Notes under the pieces: generated by a model | The model's input: only the letters and a program-made list of their open reading frames with translations | The model's database searches: none | What the model was told of the DNA's origin: nothing | Made by a program: the position numbers and the translations under genes | Assembly (NCBI GenBank): GCA_011800805.1 | Contig: MPNW01000022.1 | Location: forward strand, 1-64,000 | Direction: 5' to 3' | Source of the DNA: Hirudo medicinalis | Taxonomy: Eukaryota > Annelida > Clitellata > Hirudinida > Hirudinidae | DNA: 64,000 nucleotides | Shown here: positions 1-12,700 of the stretch, piece by piece | Layout: every line of letters starts with the position of its first letter | Numbering within the stretch: the stretch's first letter is position 1

Positions 1-67
1 TCAACTGCCTCTCTCTGAGTTCGTGTCTTAATTCTGCAAGATTTAAATCTTCCAGCGCCTTGACCAT
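1..67 (-). CDS. possible SAP-domain protein, N-terminal fragment
   Basis: An ATG on the minus strand at 67-65 opens a frame that stays open to the left edge (22 codons). The peptide contains LNLAELRHELRERQL, which resembles the first helix of SAP DNA-binding domains (pattern L-x-V-x-E-L-x-x-x-L-x-x-R-x-L). An in-frame stop lies a few codons upstream of the ATG. SAP domains bind AT-rich DNA or RNA in chromatin and RNA-processing proteins, but they also occur in some retroelement proteins, so the host gene is unknown. The fragment is very short and could be chance. The 19-bp minisatellite just upstream would lie in its promoter or 5' UTR. Confidence 0.3.
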   Translation of the reverse strand, partial: MVKALEDLNLAELRHELRERQL

Positions 68-88
68 TTCCTCAGTTCAACTATTTCT

Positions 89-197
89 CTTCTATCCCAC
101 TTTTTCCCTTCGATCCCACTGTTTCCCTTCGATCCCACTTTTTCCTTTCGATCCCACTTTTTCCCTTCGATCCCACTTTTTCCCTTCGATCCCACTC
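89..197. repeat. 19-bp minisatellite, about 6 copies
   Basis: A unit close to CCCTTCGATCCCACTTTTT repeats head to tail with single-base variants (TGTTT for TTTTT, TTTC for CCTTC). It lies between the possible SAP-protein start and the dynein-chain exons. Confidence 0.85.
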
Positions 198-586
198 CTG
201 ACACACTTATACAGTGTAATAAACGACGGGGCTTAATTTATGCCGAGTTTATTGTTGGGATGTTCCAGCAAATATTCAGTTATCAACTGAGTGGTATTAG
301 GTGAGGGTTAATTAGCGATGAAGTTAAGAGAAAATGAGCTGGTGCCTTAAAAGAGAAAATCGCAAGATAGTGAATGTATCTTATATTGTCTTACAATTTG
401 TTTACTTACCTTTGTTTGAAAGAATAGGAACTTTATTAGGCAGTCCAATCAGTGGGATAAATTTCCCTTAGGGCTGTCCTTTTGGGTTATGTTAATTTAA
501 CTTTGTTTCTGGTTCAATGTTTGTTCATTAAGCAATCCAAATAAAGTTTTAAAGAAAAAGAACGATTATTTTTATTATATTTCTAG

Positions 587-3032
587 TGCAATGGCTCATG
601 GGCACAAGAACCCAGTATCTGCTTTAAAATGGATCAATAAGAATGGTTATGAGGTACTTATAACCACTTCCACGGATGGCCGAGTTCTGCAGTGGAGCTT
701 CTTGAATGGGCTGCAATGCAAAGGTATCATTGTGTTTGAATGTGAACATATCATATGATTGTGTACTGGTCTATTCAATTGAAAATCTCTAAAATGACTC
801 ATCGCATTTTGTTTAATAAAAATCATTGTAGAAATTCTGAGATTGAAATCTATGCCTACGAAGGCTGATGTTGTCAAAGATCAAATTAGTAGTGGAGATT
901 ATGATGGTGGACTCTGCTTTGACTTCAGTTGTGACCAATCGGAAATGTATAATTTTTTTTTATTTAGAGTGGACATTTTAGCGTTTCTTAGTTGCTGCCT
1001 TGCTTTTAATAAGCATTTTGAAGTGAGGGGTTCTGTAATAGATATTATCCAATAATAATAATAATATAACAATAATAATATTAATAATAATAATAATAAT
1101 AATGATAAATTATATGTCAGCAATATAAGTGGTAGCACTTAAATGGAAAGGTGAGTATCCAATTCCAAAACAGATTAGTTTATTTTTTATTTACATTAAT
1201 GAATTGTACAAATTTATAATTGTTATTTATAAGTGGTGTTTTTTTTTGTATATGTGATATAACTAGTTGGGTAATATGTGAATTGGCTCAATGTATGCCA
1301 TTGCATAAATAATGATATGTTGATGTTAATAGTAATAAATAATAATAATAATAATAATAATTAATAATAATAATAACAATAATTAATGATAATGACAATG
1401 ACAATAACAATAAAATAATAATAATAATAATAATAATGACTATAACATTACATAATTATGTGTTATTAATATCAGATACCTAATAGGCACTGACTCAGGT
1501 TACATACACAAATGCTCAACAATACATGCCAATCAATACTTCAAAACTTACTCTGGTCACATAGTAAGCAATTTACGAAACCTAAAAATTAAATATATTT
1601 AATTTACAATATTGTTAAACAAAATAATTTGTTTTGAAAGGCTCCTGTTTATAAAATCAAATGGTCACTTGAAAATCCCGATATATTTGCAAGTTGCAGT
1701 GCTGATATGACCATAAAAATCTGGCATCAAGACCGAAGCAAAGCTCTGCATGATCTTCTGCCAATTAACCCACCAAATGTGACAAAATCTGTTCATTTAA
1801 CAATATTAATTAATTGTGATCTTAAGTTAATTGCTGGTTGGAAATTATGCGCTTCACTTATCCGAAAATGTTGACAGCATTGACATAACCTTTGTGTTCA
1901 GTTTTGGCTAGAGTAGGATACTGGAAATATTTTAAGAATTAAGGCTGTGAAGTCAAGTTAATGCCATCATTCTTTTTCAAGCTAATTTTTAGTCTTTTGT
2001 GGTTACTAAGGCTTGATGAATAATCTGTTCATGTCACTGGAGTTTAGTTTTATGAAGATTTCTTTTAAGCAGAGTCCTGCTTTTGATCTGGCCTGGTGCC
2101 CTAACAGATATGGGATTCTTCTTTGTGTGTTTGGAACAGAATTACAAATGTGGGATCTTCTGTCAAATAAGTATGTTTTATCATATTTGGTTGCTAAAGT
2201 ATTAGCTAATTCTCATTACTTAACAATTTATATTAATTTATTTAATATTTTATTAAAGCTTTCAAGAGTTGATAAAATTTCATCTTATTTGTGATAGACA
2301 TAACTTAATATTTTTCTGTAAACCTGCAATTTTTAAAATTAAATATCACATAATAAACCGAAGGCTAGATCCAATTTTCATTCATCGGCTGGAGGATACG
2401 ACAACCAATGTTTTTACTTGCTTGAATTATGCCCACAAATCCAGCTCAGTGTTTTTTGGCAATATTTATGGAGAGATTCTTGTTCATCAAATGGTTGAAA
2501 ATAACTTAGTAAAGGAACAAAAAGTAAGATTTTCATAAAGAATTTAGTATTTGTATTTTTTTTTATTTAGCCGATCTTTTGAGTGCCTTATGTATCTGAA
2601 TGGGATGTGAAGGCACTTTTTAGTCGATCTACCATTTACATAACGCCCCTACACGAGGGCACTCCCTGGCGGTGCAGACTGGGTTGCGAACACTACACAT
2701 TATGACTGTTGCTATTACGACCATGCAGGAACGCAACCCATTCGACCTACCTGAAGCCAGTATTTTTGAGGCTTTTCCAATTTGCTATATATGTATCAGC
2801 AATTATAGGATTGGAGCATTGTATTGTTTATATATATATATATATATATGAACCTGTTATTTGGAAAATATTTGGAGAAGACTAGTCAACTGCAAAAAAA
2901 TTGAGGGAAATATGTACATATAACATCTCAAGCTCTAGAGGTTGGAATTTTTAAGATTACGTATTTTTAAAGCTATTAGTTTGATATTTTCAGGAAAAAG
3001 ATATATTGGATTTATCATTCTTTCAAGATTAG
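587..3032 (+). CDS. DNAI4: axonemal dynein intermediate chain, DNAI4/WDR78-like (3' part)
   Basis: Seven exons encode the C-terminal WD40 repeats of a ciliary dynein intermediate chain: 587-723, 832-946, 1476-1563, 1641-1778, 2073-2170, 2364-2523 and 2994-3032 (TAG). All joins keep phase and have GT-AG borders. Diagnostic stretches are TTSTDGRVLQWS, YDGGLCFDFS, YLIGTDSGYIHKCS, GHIAPVYKIKW and FASCSADMTIKIWHQ. The GGLCFDF segment and the IGTDSGYIHKCS type match, as I recall the family, favour DNAI4 (WDR78) over DNAI1/2. The family assembles into axonemal inner- or outer-arm dynein and binds light chains in cilia. The first exon here starts one base into a codon, so upstream exons lie outside the window or were not recognised in 68-586. 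The last exon adds only 12 residues (ending LSFFQD) and is the least certain. Introns hold (AAT)n runs and one dispersed repeat copy. Confidence 0.85.
1048..1105. repeat. (AAT)n microsatellite in intron
   Basis: Imperfect AAT/ATA trinucleotide run inside the second visible intron of the DNAI4-like gene. Confidence 0.9.
1329..1438. repeat. (AAT)n microsatellite with AAC/ATG interruptions
   Basis: Second imperfect AAT run in the same intron, broken by AAC, ATG and ACA triplets. Confidence 0.9.
2574..2762 (+). mobile_element. dispersed SINE/MITE-like repeat, copy 1
   Basis: About 190 bp that is richer in GC than its surroundings and shares ordered blocks with 16131-16318, 48163-48462 and 35522-35592. 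The shared blocks are a TTTGAGTGCCTTATGTAT-type start, GATGTGAAGGCACTTTTTA, GCCCCTAC, TGGGTTGCGAACA, GCTATTA and TGCAGGAACGCAACCCATTC. It sits in the last intron of the DNAI4-like gene. No coding capacity is seen and the family is not one I can name. Confidence 0.7.
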
Positions 3033-3777
3033 GCTGCACCCAATTTGGTTAACAGATATTCCCGTATTGGTCTGATAATACGTATTTTTTGCACTTGTTT
3101 ATGAGCATTATTGAATCAACCAATAAAGCTTGATCAGATTTGTTCAAAATCACTTTGTGTTGACTCTAGCTTTACAGCCACAATGTCATGATTAGTGTAA
3201 GGTGAAATAAGGCATGCAAATCACAAAACCATTAACAACAAATTGACAGTAAACTAAGAATTTGCTTTGTAAAGCCCAATACCACAACCTTTTCTGTTCA
3301 TCTATAAAGCTGTAATAACAGTTCATCTGCAAGTAAGAGTTGGTTCTAGAATATTCCATAGAATAACTTAATCAGAAAGATTGCTAAGCGATAAGGTCCT
3401 TGAAGATCGGCTGACCGGCTACAGAGACTTCTTTCTGACGATCCTGAAGTTCTTTATGCGACCCCACCTTAGCTGAACAGCTGTGGTAATTAAATAATAA
3501 ACCATTTTGAACTGATAAATGCAGTCGAATGATTAGAGACGACGGTGATTCTGTGGTTGAGTAGAACGACTTAATCGAGCTAAGCATCTGATTATGCTCT
3601 CGAGGAGCCATATTTTGAGATAGGGTGGTGTTTTATCCTGAAAAAAGAGATTTCTTCCCAAATAATGCCTCTGAGATTGCATGAATTTTGTGCATTATGG
3701 ATCGGTTACGAATCCCCGACTCTCAACTGTGACGAATTATATGGATGATCCTAAATGACAAATAAGGAATAGCAACT
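3033..3777. other. convergent intergenic spacer, no gene seen
   Basis: Between the tail-to-tail stop codons of the DNAI4-like gene (+) and the Ig-protein gene (-). It should hold both 3' UTRs. A 75-codon minus frame at 3384-3611 has no recognisable domain. Confidence 0.7.
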
Positions 3778-6700
3778 TTACGAACTTTCGACGTAGATCT
3801 GACCCCAAGTGAAGGAGGAGCCGAATTCATTCTTGGCTTCGCATTTGTATTCTGCTTCATCGTGTAAGTTCACTTCGTCAATGGTGAGTGTGCAAACATT
3901 GTTGGCGAAGGTGATCTTGACGTGATCGTTTGATGTTATTATTTTTCCATTCTGAAAAATTAATTGAGTAGGAGGTTAGATATTTAACACATGTCTTGTT
4001 AAAAATGATAATACAAAATTATTTGTCTGATAATTTCGCTTTGAAGATATGTCTAAAATGAGTTCTCACTTTGAACCAAGTGATTTCAGGTTCTGGACAT
4101 GCTTCAACTACACATTCTAAAACTGCTTTTCTCTTTTCAAAGACTTCAACAATTGGAAGCTCTTTTATAATAACAGGAAATCGGTATGGATGCGTATCAA
4201 GCACTGCAAATCAAACAATGTAACGCATTACTATTGAAAAACTACTGCAGGTTTGCATCAATAAATGGCCAAATTCTAACGAGCTGCTCTGACAGAAGAA
4301 ATTCTCAGTCTGAATGATTCTTCGTCATAAGGAATATATTTATATAGCTGCAATTGATTTTGCTCCTTCTTCATGAAGACCTCAATTGCATAATGGTTAG
4401 TCAAGTCATAGAACAGCCATTCTTCCACTGTCCACATATCCATAGTTTCTTCCCCAGAAGAGTACAGCTCTTCTTCAGTCAGTTCCAATCTAACCATTTT
4501 GTCGTTAGACGTTGTGATAGTCGATGTTTGCACTTCATATGAATCTAGTCATATAAAAAAATGTATGCTCAAATTAGTTTTTAACCAACTTTTATGAATA
4601 AGGTAACAAAAGTTAGTTGGTTTGTAGAAATGTTATCAATTTCTCATATCGTTTACATTTTTGTATTCTCTTGTATAAATATATATAATATATAAATAAA
4701 ATAGAATACAATGATCTGACTCACCAAGAACTGTAAGGTAGATGCATGTCTCAGAGGTACCATATTCATTGGTTGCCCTGATTCTATATTGTCCTTGATC
4801 ATGCTGCATGACTTCAGAAATTGTTAAGGAGCAGTATCCATCTTTGTACGTCATCGAAAAGTCAGGACCCATTTCTATTTTTTTCCCTCTAAAAAACCAT
4901 TCGATAGTTGGAAGTGGATAACCAAATACTCTGCAAGCTAAAGTCGCATCAAATCCGTCAAAAACAGTCACAGAAGTGATTTCAAGTTCGAACGAAGGTT
5001 CTCGTGGATTTGTGTCTGTGATGTATGCAAGATCATAATCTGTCATCTTTGTCCAAGTCTCTCTGATTTCTTCAAACGATTCTTCTTCAGTGATTCTATC
5101 ATAATCTTTATTAATCTCTTCCAAATCGAATCCAAAAATGTTTTTGTCCAAAGTGATGCTGGATTCATTAATTCCTATTTCATTTGTTGCTCTGCAAGAA
5201 TATCTCCCAAAGTATCTGTTCGTGAACTTTGTTATCGTGAGAGTGGAATAACCATTTTCGTAATGTGATGTAAAAGATGGGGAGTGGTTTATTTTGACAC
5301 CATCCTTGAACCATTCCACTTTGGCTTCTGGGCTGGATTTAATATGACAGCTTAAAACCAACGGACGGCCTTTGGTGGCTTTTGTGCAAGTAACTTCCTC
5401 ATCAAAGATAGGCCTTCTGAAACTTTGCTTCGTAACTGTCATTTGATCAAATTCTTTTCTTTCTTCTACAATGTTTTTTGAGGTGATTTCACGACCTAGT
5501 ACAATATTTGTGCCTCTTTTCTGAGGATACCTAATTTCAACCAATTCTCTTTTCGTTGGGAATTCTTCTTCTACTATAGTTTTGGTAATCGTTGTAAATT
5601 CCCATTCTTCATAAAGTGATTGAGTTGAAATTTCACTTTCATTATCAGAATCAATTTCTCCGGTAACATCTTTTTCCAGAATATATTGGGTTTTTAGAGT
5701 GGTTTCCCATTCTTCAAACATATCTTCTCTTAATGTGTCATCTTCAATCGGTTCTTTTTTTGTTTCCTCAACTGGATAATCTTGTTCAACAGCATAAGTG
5801 GTCTTGGCGTTATATTCCCATTCTTCGAACATGGATTCAGTAAGAGTGTCTTCAGAAGGTTTCTCTTTGGAAAGTTTCTTTTCTGTTTCATCCTCTTCTA
5901 CAAGGAACTCTGTTTTTGTGCTGACATTCCATTCTTCATGAAGAGATGTCTGTTCTTCATCTGATTCTTCTTTCTTTTCCAGTTCCTTTTCAATGATGAC
6001 TTCGGTTTTTACGCTAGTCTCCCATTCCTCAAACATAGATACATCCTCCGTCTGATCTGGTTTTGTTGTAACTGTCCATTCCTCAAAGACCGAGGTAGTT
6101 TCTTTTTCAGGCACTTTTGTCTCCTCCTCCCACTCTTCAAATATGTACGAATCTTCTTTCTTATCTTTTGCAACTTCTTCCACAACTCTATCTGTTTTTT
6201 TTGTCACAGTCCATTCTTCAAACATTTGTTCCTCAGTTATAGGTTTCTTTTTCATGACAACTTGCCAATCTTCACGAAGATGTGATTCTTCAAGCAGTTC
6301 TTCTTTCATCTTCTCAGGTTTTATTTCAATCGTCAACTCCTTGAATGCGGCTTCATTTTCATCGTCTTTTTTAAAAGGTTTGTGTTCACCTCTATTGTCA
6401 GACACTTTTTCTGACCGTTCTATTTTTTCATCAACAATGTCTTTCTGGAGCATGAACAATTCATTGATTTTAGCTCTGTCTCTTGAGTTATCTTCTATAA
6501 CAAGCCTGTCTATGTGAATAGGTTTTTGAGGTACTGAAAGAAGCTCAAAAATATTTTCATGGTTGAATTTAGCTAACATGGCCACAGCAAATGTTTTAAA
6601 AACATTTTTGAAAGACTTTTCCCTACGAGCCATTGGTTCTATCAATGTTGATGGTCTTATAAGTATATTTTCTACAGGTTGGCCATTATAATCAGAAATT

Positions 6701-9700
6701 CTTTCTGCTTCCTGCAAGGTTAAGATGAGTTGCACTTTACTTAATGGTTTATCCATTTTGGTGCATGACTCCAGATCCAATGGACCTTCAACTTTTCCAG
6801 GCATTTTGTTGCACAAGGAATTAATGTCGGTGCTATCATATTCACTCAAGAAGTCCTCCAAAATGTAATCGTAAACGAGATTAATGCCAAAAGGTGTTTT
6901 CTCAGTTTTATCAGTGTGAGCTAAATTTGTAGGAATTTGAATTGGCTGGATATTAAGAGCTGGTTTTTCGGTTTCTTTAAAGAATGCCTGCTCAACCTGG
7001 AAGTAATACAGGTCAGTCTGAGCTCTAGAAAGTGGTCTGTCTATAGATTGGGCTTGATCTGTTTGAAATAGAATAATATCTGGCAACTGCAGGTTATGTG
7101 CAAAGTGGTCTAGGTTTAAGGTATTTAATGCTAAAATCTTTTCCAGCATCAATACGTATTCCACTGGAGTGACTCTTGATAAAATCTTATCTTCCTTGTG
7201 AATCTTATTGGTTACCAATTTAACATTTTCGGGGATTTTGCATGTTCCTGAAATTTTATGAGTAGCATCAAAGACTGCTTCCTCAAATTGTTTATGATGA
7301 AGTATGGAAGAACTGTGACTAAAAACAGATTTTTCATCAGTTATTTTTATCATCTTATTTTGAATATCTGAAGAACTCAAGGCGAAACTTTCAAATTTGA
7401 ATTCTTTTTCTTGAGCGGATTCAAGTTTTAGCAAATAAATACTGGTTTGAGTCCTTGTAATCGACCTTTCATTCAGGAGAGCTTTAGCTGTTTGGAGCAA
7501 TATCAATTCTGCAAGAGGTAACATGACGGCAAGTGAGTCAATGTTAAGTGATTTAATTTCAAGAGCCTTTTCCAGGAGCATGACATATTCGCTGATTGAA
7601 ACTCTGTATAAAATAGCCTCTGTTTTTTTTGTTAAATTGAGTTTTTTGACAATGTTTTCAGGCTTGCAAACCAAACTTGTAACCTTTGAAATGGCATCTG
7701 ATATAGCTTGTTCAGCATTCCTGTTGTTAAGTTGGCTGAAGCTATGTGCAAGGGGTTGAATTTCCTTATTAGCAATTTTGAAGACAGATTCTGTTATAGA
7801 TTCTTGTGCCATGTTTGATACATAAGACATATCTTTTTCAATTATATCTTCCAATTTTAAGAAGTAAACATTTGTCAAAATTCTGGTTATTGGTCTTCCG
7901 CCAACACCAGCTAAGCCAGTTTGGATTGATACAATCTCTGGGAAAGATAGTATCATTGCCAATTTATCTAAGTTAACTGTTTTTAATGAGAGTTCCTTTT
8001 CTAACAGCAAGAGATATTCAAGTAAAGATGTTCTATACAGTATGGTTTCAAGTGTTTCTATTCTCATCAGTTTTGCAACAATGTTTTCAGGCAAGGAAAT
8101 GGTCTCACCCAGTTTTGATTCCTTTTGTAAATTTATTGATTCCGGCTTTTTTATTTCTATAACTGAACTTGAATGGCTGATTGGTTTGAGGTTTTCCACC
8201 AACTTTGCAAAAGAGGAAGTGATTAGGTCTGGTCGACATTGGCTTTCTTTGATGTCGGTTGTAAGTGATGCAACGTGATGCTGCTGAGTTTCGCTGCTTG
8301 ATGATTTGATAAGAGAAGGATTTGGGTGTGCAATGCTAGAATGTGTGAGACAGGAATCTACTAATGTCTCTGAGCATGAAATCTTATCAATGGGTGCTCG
8401 TAAGTTTTGAACATGGTCCAGCTTTAGCTCCAACTTTTTGCTAGCACCCTGTAAGAGATTATTTGACGTTTTAGAAACAGAGGCAGAGGTTACTTCAAGC
8501 TGAGGTGATTCCCATCTCAAATTCACCACCTCGGGCATCTTAATTTCTATGATTGACGCAGAATGACTCACTGGCTTCAGGCTTTCAACCAGTTTATTAA
8601 GTCTAGAAGTTATCAGTTCTGGCTGACAGTGGCTTGTTTCGATTTCGGTTGTAAATGCTCTGACATAATGCTGTTGAGTTTCACTAATTAAAGTTCTGAT
8701 AAGTGATGGCTGGGGCCATGCCACGTTGGATTGTGTGAAATTTGAATTAATCAGCGTACCCGTGCAATAAGTTGTGTTGACAGAGGTCTGTAAGTTTAGG
8801 ACATAGTCCAGTGTAAGATCCATGTTTTGACAAGCACCATGCTGAAGCGTGCGGGATTTTTTGGAAGCAGAAGTCAGAGTAAGTTCAATTGTTTCTAAGT
8901 TTGCACTGGAGTGTTCAGGTTTGTCAACTAAAGCATGTACTTTCTCAAGGTCTAGTTCAACCTTCTGAGTGGTGACATTTGCGAAGTGACCTGTTTTTGC
9001 AGGTTTTTTAACATTTAATTCTGAAGGAATTATTTCTACTTTATCTAAACTTTCACGAGCTTCAACAAACAATTCGTCTTCTTCTCCTTCAGAGTGAAAT
9101 TCTTGAGAAAGTGTCACCAAAACTTCTTCCTTTTTAGATGTTGAATTCTCGAGTTCTGATTTAACTTCTTGTTTAGGAGCTCTTTCTGGGGCTGGCTGCT
9201 CGACTACTTCCAGAACAATTTTTTCCTCAATGAATTCAACTTTGGGAGTTACCCAGCTAATCATTTTTATTTTCGTTGGCATGCATATTTCTCTTCTGCC
9301 TTCTTGTACCAAAATACCACTCTCTTTATCAATGCTTTTCAATACAGCGATGCTTTCTTCTATTTCATGTTCAACCCTAGCCACTGGAACATATGTTTTG
9401 CTGATGCTTCTCTTTGGTTTTTCAGCAAATACACTTTCTATATCTCTGGTTTGTGCTTGAATAAATGTGAAATGGGAAGTTCTTGTTAGTTGTTCTTCTT
9501 CAAACTGTTGTGTCTGAGGAGAAACCAAAGCGAACGTCTTCTTGACTTCTGGTTTAACAAATAGAGTGGAGCTCTGAAAGTCTTTTGATGCTTTATCAGT
9601 TTCTAAAATTTTGTATTCAAGAAGTGACTGCTCATATTTGTTAGTCTCAATAATTGGTTCAATGTAGTATTCTTTTTTGTTGATAACTTTACTTGTTGCA

Positions 9701-12700
9701 GTGCTTTGGACCACCAACTCTTTCTTAATTAATTCTTCCTGCCTGACAGCTATGCTTGAGGCGACCTCTGATTCAGACTCAGACTCCAAATATTGATAAG
9801 CTGTTTATAAGACAAAACCAGTTGTTATGATAAAATAATCGACATTGTAAAACAATAACAGTCACATAAATTAATTGAATGAATATATTTTGTGATATAA
9901 ATTTACAAGAAAACTTTAATCACAAATTTAACAAAATTTGTAGCCAAATCGTTTGAACAAACATCAGTTATTAGGTATTATTTACTTGAGTTTATTGAAC
10001 ATCTAAAAACCAAAATAAACTATTTTGAGCTTGCAAGCATTTACTTAAAATACATTATTTTAGAACTAACCTAGTTTATCAAAGAATTCTTCATAGATTC
10101 CAGAAATGAAATTAATAATTTGCATCTGAGTGTGAAAATATGGTTTAACAACGCTTGCAGGATAGTTTGAAAGAAAGAGCAGCTCATCTTGGTAACATTG
10201 ATGAGACATCAATACTGGAATTTCTTGGGTGGCACGATTTATATCTCCAAAAATTATTTGAACTTGAACAAAACATTTTGGCTTGAATTTTGTAGCCAAA
10301 AATTTGGAAGATTCATAGAAATCAATGTTGACCTTTTCATTAAAATGGTATTCATGAAGGATATCGACATGATGATGAGTTTCCAATAAAGACAAAGCCT
10401 CAACTTTGTGAATTAAGCCAACTTTCTGGCAAATTGAGAGTTTTAAGAAATTGTTAAAAGTAATGGTAGCTGAGTGTGATTGAGGGAGAAATAATGATGT
10501 CGAGATGGCTGTGAGATCAATTGGGACAATTTCTTTTCTTGATGGAGAAATTGAAAGTGTCTGAATAGGCTGGATTTTTGGAAGTAATGGTACAAATTTA
10601 AAATCAATTTTGGATGTGCTTTTACTGACATAGTGCTGAAAGAAACTTTCATAATTGTGTTTTTCAAAGATTACATTAACTTGCGTTTGTGGTTTGGTAA
10701 TTTTCCCTATCACGTTCATAGATGGGATGTGTTCTGTTTCTTTGAGTAGATTCTCGCTCGGGGCACTGTCTAAGTTTTCTGGACTTAAGCTCCTTTGTCT
10801 GAACCAATTTTGGGTTTCTGCATACACTATTTTATTGGTTGAATCTTTGGAAGCAAAGTATGCATTTTGATGAATTAAACATGCCTTCGATTTTTCAGAC
10901 ATTGGTTGAAAAAATTGATGAATATCTTCATTGGAAAATAGAAGAATTTGATTTCTGATAAATGAGGGTTGCCTCTTGAATGTTACCAGTTTGAATTCTT
11001 GGTATGGTATTCTCTCCCCGTCTAATGTGTACCTTTCCAGAAATTCAACCATATTTTCCAGTGATTCTGAATTGAAATCGAATGTTGATAAAAGAGTATT
11101 AAAACTACATCTAGGAGAATATGATGATTTAAGCAACTCTTCTTCCACTGTATATTCAAAGGCTTGCTCTCGATAACATTCATGACCTATGAACGGTTCA
11201 ACAACATATTGTGTGGGCACTGAGGCAGCTTGAGCAATAACTCTACTTACTTCTTTTGTGAAATTTGATTTATCTAGAGCCACCTCTGAATGTTTCACTC
11301 TGAGCGTTTCATGCTGGAGTTCATAAATTAGTTTTACGTTCTCTCTGTAATAATTTGAGGCAGCCATTTTTATATAAGTAGGAGTGACACACTTGATGGG
11401 TGCTGCCGTGCCAGTCTCTGACATAATCACTTGTGATGCTCTGTCAGGAATGTGAATATCTTTTGCAATATGACACACATCAAGGCCTTGCATCTTCGAA
11501 TCTCTCACTAATACCCTATACTGTTGCCTTTGAGGATGTGTTGATCTTGTCATTAAAGTTTTCTCTGTCACTACATTTATTTTTTCGTGATTTATTTGTT
11601 CTTGGTTTAAATACTCCAAATATTTTTCACAACTGTACGTTATGCTTTGTTCCGAAGCTAACAAAGCTGGTTTATCGTTTTTAGTTGAGTAAATTGTATT
11701 TGAATTTAAGAGGTCATGTTTAGCTCTACCTATTTCAATATCAAAAATATCTGCTACATTTTCTACTGATTTTAATGGACTGATTTGTTCTGCGTATTGT
11801 GTTGGTATTATTTTAATAGTTTGTTTATTCAATTCACTTTGCACCTCATCTTTGTACACCATGCTGGGCATATCATTGCCAGTCATTAATTGGTATATGA
11901 TCTCAGACGGTTGTTCATAAGTGTCCATAATGGTCATAAATGGTTGCTTCAGTGACCTTTCACACGTAGTAAAATCATTTTCCTCGATTTTACTAGAAAG
12001 CCTTTGAGTATTTAAATCAAAGTCTGCCTCTGAAACTATTTCTACATTAAATTTGGCAAGTTGCAATCCACTAATAGCCTTTGTCTTAGAGATGTCGACC
12101 AAATATTCAAATTTTATTTCAGGAACTGATAACTCAGCATGCACAGTCAATCTATCATCGATCGGCTTTGCAAATTCGTAAATAAATTGATCTGGCGTCG
12201 TCTCTTTAGTTAAATATGGCACTATATCTCCTTTAGCCTTACTTTCTATATTTGTTAAAGCAGTTTGCTTGCAAGCCAATTCTGGCTGAAAGTTTTCTTC
12301 AAACTCTAAAGTGATTTCAAAGCTCACTTCAGATTTAATCTCCCCAGCATTGTAGACAATTATATTTTTTATTTCAGACTTATTCATTATTGTTTCCTCA
12401 TTAGCGCACACACTGTGGCTAATTGCATAGTCTTTTTCTAAATGGGAAACATTTTCATGTGTGAGGATTTTATTTTGGAACTCAGCTAAAGTCTTTGGCC
12501 TCTCTGAAGAGGGCGTCTCCATCAAAGTTGGCAAATACGTGGTTTGTAAAAATTGGCAGTCATGTGTATCAACATTTTGTGTGAGAAAATCAACATTTTC
12601 AAAAATTTCATCGGGGCTTTTTTGTCTAGTATAGCTCAAGACACAGCAGTTCGCATTGTTTTCAAATAATGTTGGATATGTTTGGAGAAATAATGTCCTC

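Noticed and set aside
4636..4724. Extension of the giant Ig exon past the donor at 4724
   Set aside because: The frame continues to a stop as intron read-through, but the GTGAGT donor and phase-1 join to the next exon explain the sequence better.
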